A stretch of 64,000 bases of DNA, taken from assembly GCF_002277895.1 (NCBI RefSeq), contig NZ_CP023000.1:1302001-1366000 (forward strand), in the 5' to 3' direction. The stretch is from Rhizobium sp. 11515TR. GTDB taxonomy: Bacteria; Pseudomonadota; Alphaproteobacteria; Rhizobiales; Rhizobiaceae. This document shows, in pieces, positions 26,641 to 34,651 of this stretch (position 1 is its first letter; every line of letters begins with the position of its first letter). The position numbers and the translations under genes were made by a program. Under the pieces are notes generated by a model. It saw only the letters and a program-made list of their open reading frames with translations, did not search any database and was not told the origin of the DNA.

Positions 26641-27481
26641 CAGGTTTTGTCGGGGCCAGCTGTGCTGCAGCCGTCCAGCTCAGTGCTGCCGTCATAATCT
26701 CGGCGGCGGCAAGCGTGGCGATGACCGTGGGACGCTTGTCCTTTACTGCTGTTCCGCCGATCGGGCAGACGAGGCGATCGAAAAGCTTCGCATGCCCGGT
26801 TTCGCGCGACAGCCAGTTGTGGAAGGTGGCGCGCTTCGTCTTGGAGCCGATCATACCGACATAGGCTGCATCGTTACGTTTGAGCGCCTCGGCGGCAATC
26901 AGGAAGTCGAGCGCATGATCATGGGTGAGAATGACGAAGCTGCTGCCGGCCGGCGCATCGCGCACGACAGCCTCAGGCATGGCCGTGAGACAGGTTTCAA
27001 CGCCCGGCACGGTGCTGGCGATGAGCTCTTCTTCTCGCGTATCGACAAGCACCACGCGTAACGGCGCCAGCGAAAGCGCCATGGCGAGGGCATCGCCGAC
27101 ATGACCGGCGCCGAAAACATAGACATGTGGGCGTGCGGCCATCTCGCGATCACTCCGGGCTATGAGATCATTCGCAAGCCTGGGGCTGACGGCGGTGAAG
27201 GCGAGGCCCACCCGGCCGCCGCAGCACTGGCCGATCTCCGGACCGAGCGGTACGTTCATCGACTCCGCCGCGAGGCCGGAGCGCAGTGCCCGCCGTGCCT
27301 GGTCGATCGCCATATATTCCAGCGTCCCGCCGCCGATCGTCGCAAAGATTGCTCGTTCCGATACCAGCATCCAGGCATCCGCGTCGCGCGGCGCGGAGCC
27401 TGCGACCCCCGTCACCTCAACAAGAATCGATGCCGGTTCGCGGCGGAGAAAATCCCGGATATCTTCACGGGCGGCAGGCAT
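26630..27481 (-). CDS. xdhC: Xanthine dehydrogenase accessory protein XdhC
   Basis: XdhC binds molybdenum cofactor, supports its sulphuration and inserts it into xanthine dehydrogenase. The 283-residue protein has an N-terminal XdhC/CoxI domain (ILVEVTGVAGSAPRDADAWM, then IGGGTLEYMAIDQAR, with a CCGG near residue 87). A C-terminal Rossmann domain with VYVFGAGHVGDALAMAL begins near residue 117. It starts 4 bases after the xdhB stop, completing xdhA-xdhB-xdhC. Its 3' end overlaps the toxin gene. Confidence 0.93.
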   Translation of the reverse strand: MPAAREDIRDFLRREPASILVEVTGVAGSAPRDADAWMLVSERAIFATIGGGTLEYMAIDQARRALRSGLAAESMNVPLGPEIGQCCGGRVGLAFTAVSPRLANDLIARSDREMAARPHVYVFGAGHVGDALAMALSLAPLRVVLVDTREEELIASTVPGVETCLTAMPEAVVRDAPAGSSFVILTHDHALDFLIAAEALKRNDAAYVGMIGSKTKRATFHNWLSRETGHAKLFDRLVCPIGGTAVKDKRPTVIATLAAAEIMTAALSWTAAAQLAPTKPVIG

Positions 27482-27485
27482 GATC

Positions 27486-29840
27486 TTACTCCTTCTTCGC
27501 CGCCTTGAGACGCTCGATTGCCATCAGCACCCGCTCGGGTGTCGCCGGCGCGTCGAGACGCGGGCAGATCTTGTGGTCAGCGACGCTCGCCACGGCATCC
27601 GAAAGGGCATGCAAGACGGAAAGGCCGAGCGGCAGCGGCGGCTCGCCGACCGCCTTGGACCGATGGATCGTCGGCTCATAGGCCTCCGACCAATCGGTCA
27701 GAGCCACATTGAAAATCTTTGGCCGGTCGGATGCAAGCGGGATCTTGTAGGTCGAGGGCGCATGAGTGCGCAGCCGCCCCTTGTTATCCCACCAAAGCTC
27801 TTCCGTCGTCAGCCAGCCCATGCCCTGAATGAAGCCACCCTCGACCTGGCCGATATCGATGGCCTTGTTGAGCGAGCGGCCGGTATCGTGGAGGATATCG
27901 GTGCGTTCAACGACATATTCGCCCGTCAGCGTATCGATCGACACCTCCGAGCACGCCGCGCCATAGGCATAGTAATAAAAGGCATGACCACGGCCCGCCT
28001 TGCGGTCCCAATGGATCTTCGGCGTCTTGTAGAAGCCGGCCGCCGAAAGTTGGACGCGGGCCATATAGGCCTTCTTGACGAGATCGGGGAAGGACATCTC
28101 GATATCGCCGATCCGCACGCGGTTCGGCAGAAACATCACCTGATCGCGGGCCACCTGATGGCTTTCGGCGGCAAAAGCGATCAGCCGGTCCTTGATCTGG
28201 CGCGCGGCGTCCTGGGCCGCCATACCGTTGAGATCCGCGCCCGAGGAAGCGGCGGTCGGCGAGGTGTTCGGCACCTTGGCCGTCGTCGTTGCGGTGATCT
28301 TCACCCCGTCGAGATCGATCTGGAACTCTTCCGCCACGACCTGCGCGACCTTCAGATGCAGACCTTGCCCCATTTCGGTGCCGCCATGATTCATATGCAC
28401 GGAGCCATCGCTATAGACGTGCACCAGCGCGCCGGCCTGGTTCGATTCCGTCTTGGTGAAGGAGATGCCGAATTTCACCGGCGTCAGCGCGATGCCGCGC
28501 TTGACGATGCGGCTCCTGGCATTGAACTCGGCAATCGCCTTGCGGCGTCCGGCGTAATCGGCGCTTTCCTCCAGTTCGGCGACGATGCGCTGGATGATGC
28601 AATCCTCGACCTTCTGGTGATAGGGGGTGAGGTTACGTCCGCCATCGACACCCATCGCATCATAGAAATTCAGCTTGCGGATTTCGAGCGGATCCTTGCC
28701 GACGGCGAAGGCCACTTCGTCGATGACGCGCTCGGCGCCGACCATGCCCTGCGGGCCACCGAAGCCGCGGAAGGCCGTGTTGGAGACGGTGTTTGTATAG
28801 AGAGGTGCCGACTTCGCATGAACATGCGGGAAGAAATAGGCATTGTCGCAATGAAACAGCGCGCGGTCGCCGACTGGACCTGAGAGATCGGCAGAGAAGC
28901 CCGCGCGAAGCGCGAATGTGTAGTCAACGGCAAGGATACGCCCGTCATCGTCAAAGCCTACATGGTAGTCGATGGCGAAATCATGCCTTTTGCCGGTCGC
29001 GATCATGTCTTCGTCGCGGTCGAGCCGGACCTTGATGGCGCGTTTCAGCTTCTTGGCGGCGATGGCCGCAATCGCGGCGCATTGGTTCGCTTGGGTTTCC
29101 TTGCCGCCGAAGCCACCACCCATGCGGCGAACCTCGATCGTGACGGCATTGCTCGAGACCCCCAGCGCATGGGCGACCATATGCTGCGTTTCGCTCGGAC
29201 CCTGGGTGGAGCAATAGACGACGACCTCGTCGTCCTCGCCGGGGACAGCTAGCGAGACCTGGCCTTCGAGATAGAAATGATCCTGGCCACCGAGCCGCAT
29301 GCGGCCCGTCACGCGCCGCGGCGCATTTGCAAATGCGGTCGCCGCATCGCCGCGCTTCAGCGTCAGCGGCGTGACGACCTGCCTATGGGTGGAAACGTCG
29401 AGATCCCAGATGTCGATATCAGCAGGCAATTCCTCGTACTCGATCTTTGCCAGCCTTGCGGCGCGGCGAGCCTGCTCGCGCGTTTCGGCGATCACGCAAA
29501 AGATCGGCTGGCCGTGAAACTCGACCTTGCCGGCGGCAAGCACGGGATCGTCATGCATATAGGAGGGCGAGATATCGTTGACGCCGGGCACATCCTCATG
29601 GGTGAGCACGGCGACGACGCCGGGGGCGGCCTGCACGGCTGAGAGATCGACGGATTTCAGGATGCCGTGCGCGACGGTGGACAGGCCGAGACCGGCGTGA
29701 AGCGTACCGGTTGGTTCCGTTATGTCGTCGATATAAACGGCCGTACCGGAGACGTGCTTATGAGCGGAGTCATGACGAGGGCTGGTATGAACCCCGCCGA
29801 CGATGGTGTCGGCCTTGATATCGGAAGCGTGTTTGTTCAT
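27486..29840 (-). CDS. xdhB: Xanthine dehydrogenase, molybdopterin subunit XdhB
   Basis: This is the large catalytic subunit, which oxidises hypoxanthine and xanthine to urate. The 784-residue protein starts with an a/b-hammerhead domain (SAHKHVSGTAVYIDDI near residue 25). It has the molybdopterin-binding motif MGGGFGGKETQANQ near residue 240, then GFGGPQGM near 350. GQGLHLKVAQVVAEE near 490 also fits. The start is 3 bases after the xdhA stop. Confidence 0.95.
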   Translation of the reverse strand: MNKHASDIKADTIVGGVHTSPRHDSAHKHVSGTAVYIDDITEPTGTLHAGLGLSTVAHGILKSVDLSAVQAAPGVVAVLTHEDVPGVNDISPSYMHDDPVLAAGKVEFHGQPIFCVIAETREQARRAARLAKIEYEELPADIDIWDLDVSTHRQVVTPLTLKRGDAATAFANAPRRVTGRMRLGGQDHFYLEGQVSLAVPGEDDEVVVYCSTQGPSETQHMVAHALGVSSNAVTIEVRRMGGGFGGKETQANQCAAIAAIAAKKLKRAIKVRLDRDEDMIATGKRHDFAIDYHVGFDDDGRILAVDYTFALRAGFSADLSGPVGDRALFHCDNAYFFPHVHAKSAPLYTNTVSNTAFRGFGGPQGMVGAERVIDEVAFAVGKDPLEIRKLNFYDAMGVDGGRNLTPYHQKVEDCIIQRIVAELEESADYAGRRKAIAEFNARSRIVKRGIALTPVKFGISFTKTESNQAGALVHVYSDGSVHMNHGGTEMGQGLHLKVAQVVAEEFQIDLDGVKITATTTAKVPNTSPTAASSGADLNGMAAQDAARQIKDRLIAFAAESHQVARDQVMFLPNRVRIGDIEMSFPDLVKKAYMARVQLSAAGFYKTPKIHWDRKAGRGHAFYYYAYGAACSEVSIDTLTGEYVVERTDILHDTGRSLNKAIDIGQVEGGFIQGMGWLTTEELWWDNKGRLRTHAPSTYKIPLASDRPKIFNVALTDWSEAYEPTIHRSKAVGEPPLPLGLSVLHALSDAVASVADHKICPRLDAPATPERVLMAIERLKAAKKE

Positions 29841-29843
29841 GGC

Positions 29844-31328
29844 TTATGCAGCCTCATATCTGGACACCTGAGCCGGTGCCACGCTGGAGGTCGTTTCCAG
29901 ATAGAAACGCAAGAGAAGATTCTTCGCGGCGAGCGCCCGATACTCTGCCGTGGCGCGCATATCGGTCAGCGGCGCATAGTCCTCAGCGTATTTTTCCATC
30001 GCCGCTTCCACCGCTGCTTCGTTCCAAGGCTGTCCGAGTAGTGCTTTCTCAACTGCGAGGGCCCGTTTCGGCGTTGCGGCCATGCCGCCATAGGCAATCC
30101 GGATTTTTGCAACCGTGCCATCTGCGGCAAGTGCCAACCGGAAGGCGCCGAGCGTTGCGGTAATGTCCTCATCCCGACGCTTTGTCACCTTGTAGACTGC
30201 GAATTTCTCGTCTGCCGCTGGAACTGGAATATGCACTGCCTCGACGAACTCGCCAGGCTGGCGGTCCTGCTTGCCATAGGCGATGAAGAAATCTTCAAGC
30301 GCGATGGTGCGCCGGACAGAGCCCTTGCGCGAGGTCAGCGACGCGTTGAGCGCAATCAACGCCGGCGGCGTATCGCCGATCGGCGAGCCGTTGGCGATGT
30401 TGCCACCGATCGTACCCATATTGCGCACCTGCTGGCCGCCGATGCGGGTAATCAACGGACCGAGCGCCGGGATATGCTGCGACAGCGTCGAGATCGCCTC
30501 CGAATAGGTGACGCCGGCGCCGATAGTGATGACGCCGTCCTTCATCGCGATGGACTTCAACTCCTGCAGCCCGGCAATGAACACGACCGGCGTGATGTCG
30601 CGCATATGCTTGGTGACCCAAAGACCGACATCGGTTGAGCCGGCGACTATGGTCGCAGTCGGTGAGGCTTCGAGAACATCAGCGAAATCGTCGAGGTCGG
30701 CCGGCACGATCAGGCGATGGCGACCCTCGCCGATTTCGATACGAGCACCATCGGCAAGAGCCTTCAGCCGCGCGATTATGGTGTCGCGCTCGACAAGCAG
30801 GGGATCGTTCTGCGTACCGCCATAGTTGGAGATTGCGCGGGCTGCGCGCAAGATCGGCTCGTAGCCGGTGCAGCGACAGAGATTGCCCTGGAGCGCCGTT
30901 TCGATCTGCTGATCCGTCGGGTTCGGCGTCTGCATCCAAAGTCCGTAGAGCGACATGACGAAACCTGGCGTGCAGAAACCGCATTGCGAACCGTGAAAGT
31001 CAATCATGGCTTGCTGCACCGGATGCAGGTGCTCGCCGCTCGGCGCGAGATGCTCGACGGTGACGACATGGCAGCCGTCGAGAGAGCCAAGGAAGCGGAT
31101 GCAGGCGTTGACGCTCTCATAGACGAGGCCGCCCGCCGACGTCAGCCGCCCCACAAACACGGTGCAGGCACCGCAGTCGCCCTCGGCGCAACCTTCCTTG
31201 GTGCCCTTCAGCGAGCGGGAGAGGCGCAGCCAGTCAAGCAGCGTCTGGTCCGGTGCCACGTCGGTAAGAACGACGTCCCGGCCGTTGAGAATGAAACGCA
31301 GTTCGGAGCGGATTGTCGTCGATGTCAT
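29844..31328 (-). CDS. xdhA: Xanthine dehydrogenase, FeS/FAD subunit XdhA
   Basis: This subunit carries electrons from the molybdenum site through two [2Fe-2S] clusters to FAD and NAD. The 494-residue protein has the plant-type ferredoxin motif CAEGDCGACTVFVG near residue 50. The second cluster motif has CGFCTPGFVMSLYG and CRCTGYEPILRAA, near residues 115-160. A C-terminal FAD domain carries VRNMGTIGGNIANGSPIGDT near residue 300. It lies between hiuH and xdhB with 3-base gaps on both sides. Confidence 0.95.
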   Translation of the reverse strand: MTSTTIRSELRFILNGRDVVLTDVAPDQTLLDWLRLSRSLKGTKEGCAEGDCGACTVFVGRLTSAGGLVYESVNACIRFLGSLDGCHVVTVEHLAPSGEHLHPVQQAMIDFHGSQCGFCTPGFVMSLYGLWMQTPNPTDQQIETALQGNLCRCTGYEPILRAARAISNYGGTQNDPLLVERDTIIARLKALADGARIEIGEGRHRLIVPADLDDFADVLEASPTATIVAGSTDVGLWVTKHMRDITPVVFIAGLQELKSIAMKDGVITIGAGVTYSEAISTLSQHIPALGPLITRIGGQQVRNMGTIGGNIANGSPIGDTPPALIALNASLTSRKGSVRRTIALEDFFIAYGKQDRQPGEFVEAVHIPVPAADEKFAVYKVTKRRDEDITATLGAFRLALAADGTVAKIRIAYGGMAATPKRALAVEKALLGQPWNEAAVEAAMEKYAEDYAPLTDMRATAEYRALAAKNLLLRFYLETTSSVAPAQVSRYEAA

Positions 31329-31331
31329 AGC

Positions 31332-31697
31332 TCAGCTCCCGCGATAGGTGGAGTAGCTGTAGGGCGAGAGGAGGAGCGGCACATGGTAATGCGCGCCGTC
31401 GTCGGCGAGACCGAAACGGATCGGAATGATGTCCAGAAACATCGGGCCTTCCGATGTGCGGCCGAGATAGTCGCCGGCATGAAAGCGCAGCTCGTAGGTG
31501 CCGGCCTTCATGGTTTCGCCCGACAGCAGCGGCGCATCGCAGCGACCGTCATCGTTGGTCTCGGTGGACTTCAGAAGGTGCAGCGCGTCGCCATCGACAC
31601 GGAAAAGGTCAATGAGCAGGCCCTGCGCGGGCTTGCCGAGCGCCGTATCCAATACATGGGTCGTGAGCCGTCCGGCTCCTGGCGAATGAGACTGCAT
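31332..31697 (-). CDS. hiuH: 5-hydroxyisourate hydrolase (transthyretin-like)
   Basis: HiuH hydrolyses 5-hydroxyisourate, the product of urate oxidase, to OHCU. The 121-residue protein has the conserved N-terminal LTTHVLDTALGKPAQG with its catalytic His. A central TNDDGRCDAPL follows, and the C-terminal signature HYHVPLLLSPYSYSTYRGS is characteristic of the family rather than of vertebrate transthyretin. It is the first gene of hiuH-xdhA-xdhB-xdhC. The next pathway gene, OHCU decarboxylase (uraD), is not next to it or elsewhere in the window. Confidence 0.95.
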   Translation of the reverse strand: MQSHSPGAGRLTTHVLDTALGKPAQGLLIDLFRVDGDALHLLKSTETNDDGRCDAPLLSGETMKAGTYELRFHAGDYLGRTSEGPMFLDIIPIRFGLADDGAHYHVPLLLSPYSYSTYRGS

Positions 31698-32277
31698 ATT
31701 CTTCTCCCGAACCTGGCGCTCCTGTCTCCACTATCCGCCAGGCCCATTCCCATGAAAAGCAGCTGTAACCTTCGAGACTTTCAAAATTTCCAAGGGGAAT
31801 GGCGCGCACGATTTGCGGGTAGACATTGGGTCTCGAAAACGTTTGGAGGAACGTTTCATACGATGTCGCCGCGGGACAGATGAGCTCGGCTCGCGCATTT
31901 CGCATGCACCGAGGCGGCGAAATACGTGCCGATATCGCGATATGCATTTCATGAAAAGGCAGGTTTCCGCCGGTCTCGTTGCATGGCGGAAGCGATGAGT
32001 ACGCCGATTTTCGACTGGCCCTGATCGGTATCGGGTCGAGGCGCTTGGCTGCAGAAAAGCCTTCCCGCAGCTAGCGGGAAACCGACGTCGCGGTCTTCGC
32101 GATCAGCATCGGTAGTGATCGACCATGGAAATGGCCGCGGCACGGTGGCTGCTGGAGTGCCAGTCGCGCTCCGGTCGATTTCTGCTGTCCGCACCGCGGG
32201 TCAGGCATCGAACCCAAGCGAACATATCGTCGATCGAGGAAGAGGTGATTTCGAAGAATGGAAACGGGAGACCATGG
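31698..32277. other. 580-base divergent promoter region between hiuH and allA
   Basis: This should contain promoters for the xdh operon (leftward) and allA (rightward). I see two symmetrical sites: the inverted repeat at 31837-31856 and a 12-base perfect palindrome ATATCGCGATAT at 31932-31943. Open frames across it on both strands lack protein character, and I found no trace of the missing uraD. Confidence 0.5.
31837..31856. promoter_or_regulatory. Inverted repeat upstream of hiuH-xdh
   Basis: Arms AAACGTT and AACGTTT are a perfect 7-bp match across the 6-base spacer TGGAGG. The centre is about 150 bases upstream of the hiuH start and 430 upstream of allA. It is a plausible operator for a purine-responsive regulator, but which one cannot be told. 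Confidence 0.4.
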
Positions 32278-32763
32278 ATGAAAGTGATCGAAATTCAGCC
32301 GCTGACGAGAGCTGCCTTCGCGCCTTTCGGCGATGTGATCGAAATGGAGGGAGCGCACAGCTATCCCATCAATGCCGACAAATGCGTTCGCTATCATGAC
32401 CTCGCAAAGGTCGAAGTGATCGGCGAGGAGGCGCGCACGATGATCAGCTGGCTGCGCGGCGAACCCTATGCGTTGCCGCTGGAATTGAATATGGTCGAGC
32501 GGCATCCTCTGGGCAGCCAGGCCTTTGTGCCGCTGTCCAATCATCCGTTCCTCGTCGTTGCAGCGCCGCAGACGGACAATGGTCCGGGCGAGCCGGTGGC
32601 GTTCCGCACCAGGCCCGGACAGGGTGTCAACATCTGGCGCAATGTCTGGCACGGTATTCTGACACCCCTCGATGGCATCTCCGATTTCATTGTTGTCGAT
32701 CGCGGCGGCAAAGGCGTCAATCTCGAGGAGCATTTCTATGAGGAGACGTTTTTGATCCGCTGA
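32278..32763 (+). CDS. allA: Ureidoglycolate lyase AllA
   Basis: AllA splits ureidoglycolate into glyoxylate and urea, joining purine breakdown to the gcl operon. The 161-residue protein starts MKVIEIQPLTRAAFAPFGDV and has the cupin-like core VERHPLGSQAFVPLSNHPF and the C-terminal GVNIWRNVWHG and FIVVDRGG segments. Length and motifs fit AllA. GGGAG lies before the ATG at 32278; the open frame reaches back to 32125, but those residues are not AllA-like. A terminator hairpin follows. Confidence 0.94.
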   Translation: MKVIEIQPLTRAAFAPFGDVIEMEGAHSYPINADKCVRYHDLAKVEVIGEEARTMISWLRGEPYALPLELNMVERHPLGSQAFVPLSNHPFLVVAAPQTDNGPGEPVAFRTRPGQGVNIWRNVWHGILTPLDGISDFIVVDRGGKGVNLEEHFYEETFLIR

Positions 32764-32791
32764 AAGGAGCTGGGACCGGTTCAGATATTGG

Positions 32792-32819
32792 AAGGGGCGC
32801 TGCCATCGCAACGCCCCTT
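32792..32819 (+). terminator. Terminator of allA
   Basis: An 8-bp stem (AAGGGGCG and CGCCCCTT) with a 12-base loop is followed by ATTTGCT on the plus strand, 28 bases after the allA stop. Confidence 0.65.
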
Positions 32820-32864
32820 ATTTGCTAGGGTAAATTCCCGTTTTCACCAGCCGGCAAATGCAGA

Positions 32865-32898
32865 AAGATCGGGTCGACTAAGAGAATGACCCGATCTT
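32865..32898 (-). terminator. Terminator of the AzgA-like permease gene
   Basis: A perfect 11-bp stem (AAGATCGGGTC and GACCCGATCTT) has a 12-base loop and is followed on the minus strand by TCTGCATTT. It begins 15 bases beyond the permease stop, so it ends that transcript; it may also stop read-through from allA. Confidence 0.7.
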
Positions 32899-32913
32899 GC
32901 ATTTATACCTGTG

Positions 32914-34206
32914 TCAATCCGCGAAGAAGGCGAAGCGCACGACAAACAGGGCAGCAACGATCTGCGTTGCCGGATGCAGCATCGACCAACGGCCGGTGAA
33001 GACCTTCACGGCGACATAGGTGATGAAGCCGAAGGCAAGGCCGTTGGCGATCGAATATGTGAAGGGCATCGCAAGCGCGGTGATTGCCGCCGGTGCAGCT
33101 TCGGTCAGGTCATCCCATTCGATCTCGGTCAGTTCGCGCATCATCAGGCCGGCGACGTAGAGCAGCGCCGGAGCCGTCGCATAGGCTGGCACGGAAGCTG
33201 CGAGCGGCGAGAAGAAGAGAGCCGCAATGAAGAGCGCGGCGATGGTGAGAGCCGTCAGGCCCGTGCGGCCGCCGGCCTGAACGCCTGACGCGCTTTCGAC
33301 GAAGGCCGTCGTGCTGCTGGTGCCCATCAGCGAGCCGGCGACGATTGCGGCGCTGTCGGCAAGCAGAGCTCTGCTCAAGCGGTTCGGCTTTCCTTCCTGG
33401 ATCAGGTTCGCGCGCTTGGCGATACCAATCAGCGTGCCGGTGGCGTCGAAGACTTCGACCAGCACGAAGACGAGGATGATGTGGACCAGACCGCCATGGA
33501 GAGCGCCGACAATGTCGAGCTGCAAAAAGGTCGGCATGATCGACGGCGGTGCCGAAACGATGCCGTGAAACTCGCTGACGCCGAAGATCCAGGAGAGGAT
33601 GGTAACGGCGAGAATGCCGATGAGGATCGACCCCCTGACCTTCAACGCATCGAGAACGGCGATGACGAAGAAGCCGAAGATCGCGAGAAGTGGGCCGGTC
33701 TGCTTCAGGTCGCCGAGGCCGACGAGGGTCGCCTTGTTGGCGACTACGATGCCGGCGCTCTTCAGCGCGATGATCGCCAGGAAGAGACCGATACCGGCGG
33801 CGATCGCGCTTCTGAGCGAATGCGGAATGCCGGCGATCAGCCAGCTGCGTACGCCGGTCACTGTCAATAGGACGAAGATGGAGCCGGAAATGAAGACGGC
33901 ACCAAGCGCCTGCTGCCAGGTAAAGCCCAGAGCCGAAACCACGGTGAAAGCGAAGAACGCATTGAGCCCCATGCCCGGCGCCATGCCGATCGGCCAATTG
34001 GCAACGAGGCCCATGACGATCGAACCGAGCGCGGCTGCGAGACAGGTGGCGACAAAGACCGCATTGCGGTCCATGCCAGTCGTCGACAGAATGTCCGGAT
34101 TGACGAAGATGATGTAGGACATCGTCAGGAACGTCGTCACGCCGGCAATAAGCTCCGTGCGTACGGACGTGCCGTGCTCACTCAATTTGAAAAGTCGTTC
34201 AAGCAT
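32914..34206 (-). CDS. NCS2 purine permease, AzgA/PbuG type
   Basis: The 430-residue membrane protein has about twelve to thirteen transmembrane segments. It carries the AzgA-group signatures RTELIAGVTTFLTMSYIIFV near residue 16, PGMGLNAFFAFTVV near 75, and GTSSTTAFVESASGVQAGGR near 295. The group imports hypoxanthine, guanine or adenine. Its place beside allA, xdh and guaD fits import of purines for catabolism. AGGGAGGAACA precedes the ATG, and it is transcribed alone. Confidence 0.92.
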   Translation of the reverse strand: MLERLFKLSEHGTSVRTELIAGVTTFLTMSYIIFVNPDILSTTGMDRNAVFVATCLAAALGSIVMGLVANWPIGMAPGMGLNAFFAFTVVSALGFTWQQALGAVFISGSIFVLLTVTGVRSWLIAGIPHSLRSAIAAGIGLFLAIIALKSAGIVVANKATLVGLGDLKQTGPLLAIFGFFVIAVLDALKVRGSILIGILAVTILSWIFGVSEFHGIVSAPPSIMPTFLQLDIVGALHGGLVHIILVFVLVEVFDATGTLIGIAKRANLIQEGKPNRLSRALLADSAAIVAGSLMGTSSTTAFVESASGVQAGGRTGLTALTIAALFIAALFFSPLAASVPAYATAPALLYVAGLMMRELTEIEWDDLTEAAPAAITALAMPFTYSIANGLAFGFITYVAVKVFTGRWSMLHPATQIVAALFVVRFAFFAD

Positions 34207-34651
34207 TGTTCCTCCCTAAGCGTTCCCGACGCTCGTGAAATCATGGGGCTTGCCTCGCATCTCCTCCAGATGCGGGCCGCGAGAAGCGGCTTTCAACGCT
34301 TCGTGGCGAGGGGGGATTGTGCGCTTTTAATGGCTTTACGCGCTAGAGCCGGATTTCCCTGCAATTCGCGAAAGACCTTCTAAATTTTCGAGCTATTTCC
34401 GCGCGAATTTCTTCCGATTTTGGAACCGCTAGCGGATGGTCGAAGCCAGCCCTTCGTCCCGCACAATCGCTTGATTGCAGCTTGGCAAGAAGATATGCGC
34501 GATACTTATCGCAGCAAGGTGAGAAAGCCAAACTATTCCGTCGCATGGCCAAACCCGCACAGACGGCGGCTATGGAGTGACGCGGCGAGCCTCCATATCT
34601 AAAATGGAGGCCGACCGAAATTGTGAACGCTAATCCGAACGGAGCGTCTGA
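34207..34651. other. 445-base intergenic region upstream of the purine permease
   Basis: The region carries the promoter of the permease gene and, at its right end, the hairpin after the GMC gene. I looked for a purine-riboswitch-like leader and saw no convincing one. A 60-codon open frame at 34420-34602 has no recognisable features and I do not call it. Confidence 0.4.
34589..34611 (-). terminator. Hairpin after the GMC oxidoreductase gene
   Basis: A perfect 8-bp stem (GCCTCCAT and ATGGAGGC) with a 7-base loop lies about 40 bases past the stop of the last gene of the sugar operon. There is no T run, so its terminator role is tentative. Confidence 0.4.

Noticed and set aside
31698..32277. 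A hidden uraD gene between hiuH and allA
   Set aside because: None of the frames in the gap shows OHCU decarboxylase motifs or sensible composition.
34207..34651. Purine riboswitch ahead of the permease gene
   Set aside because: I saw no conserved three-way junction pattern; only a simple hairpin at the far end.
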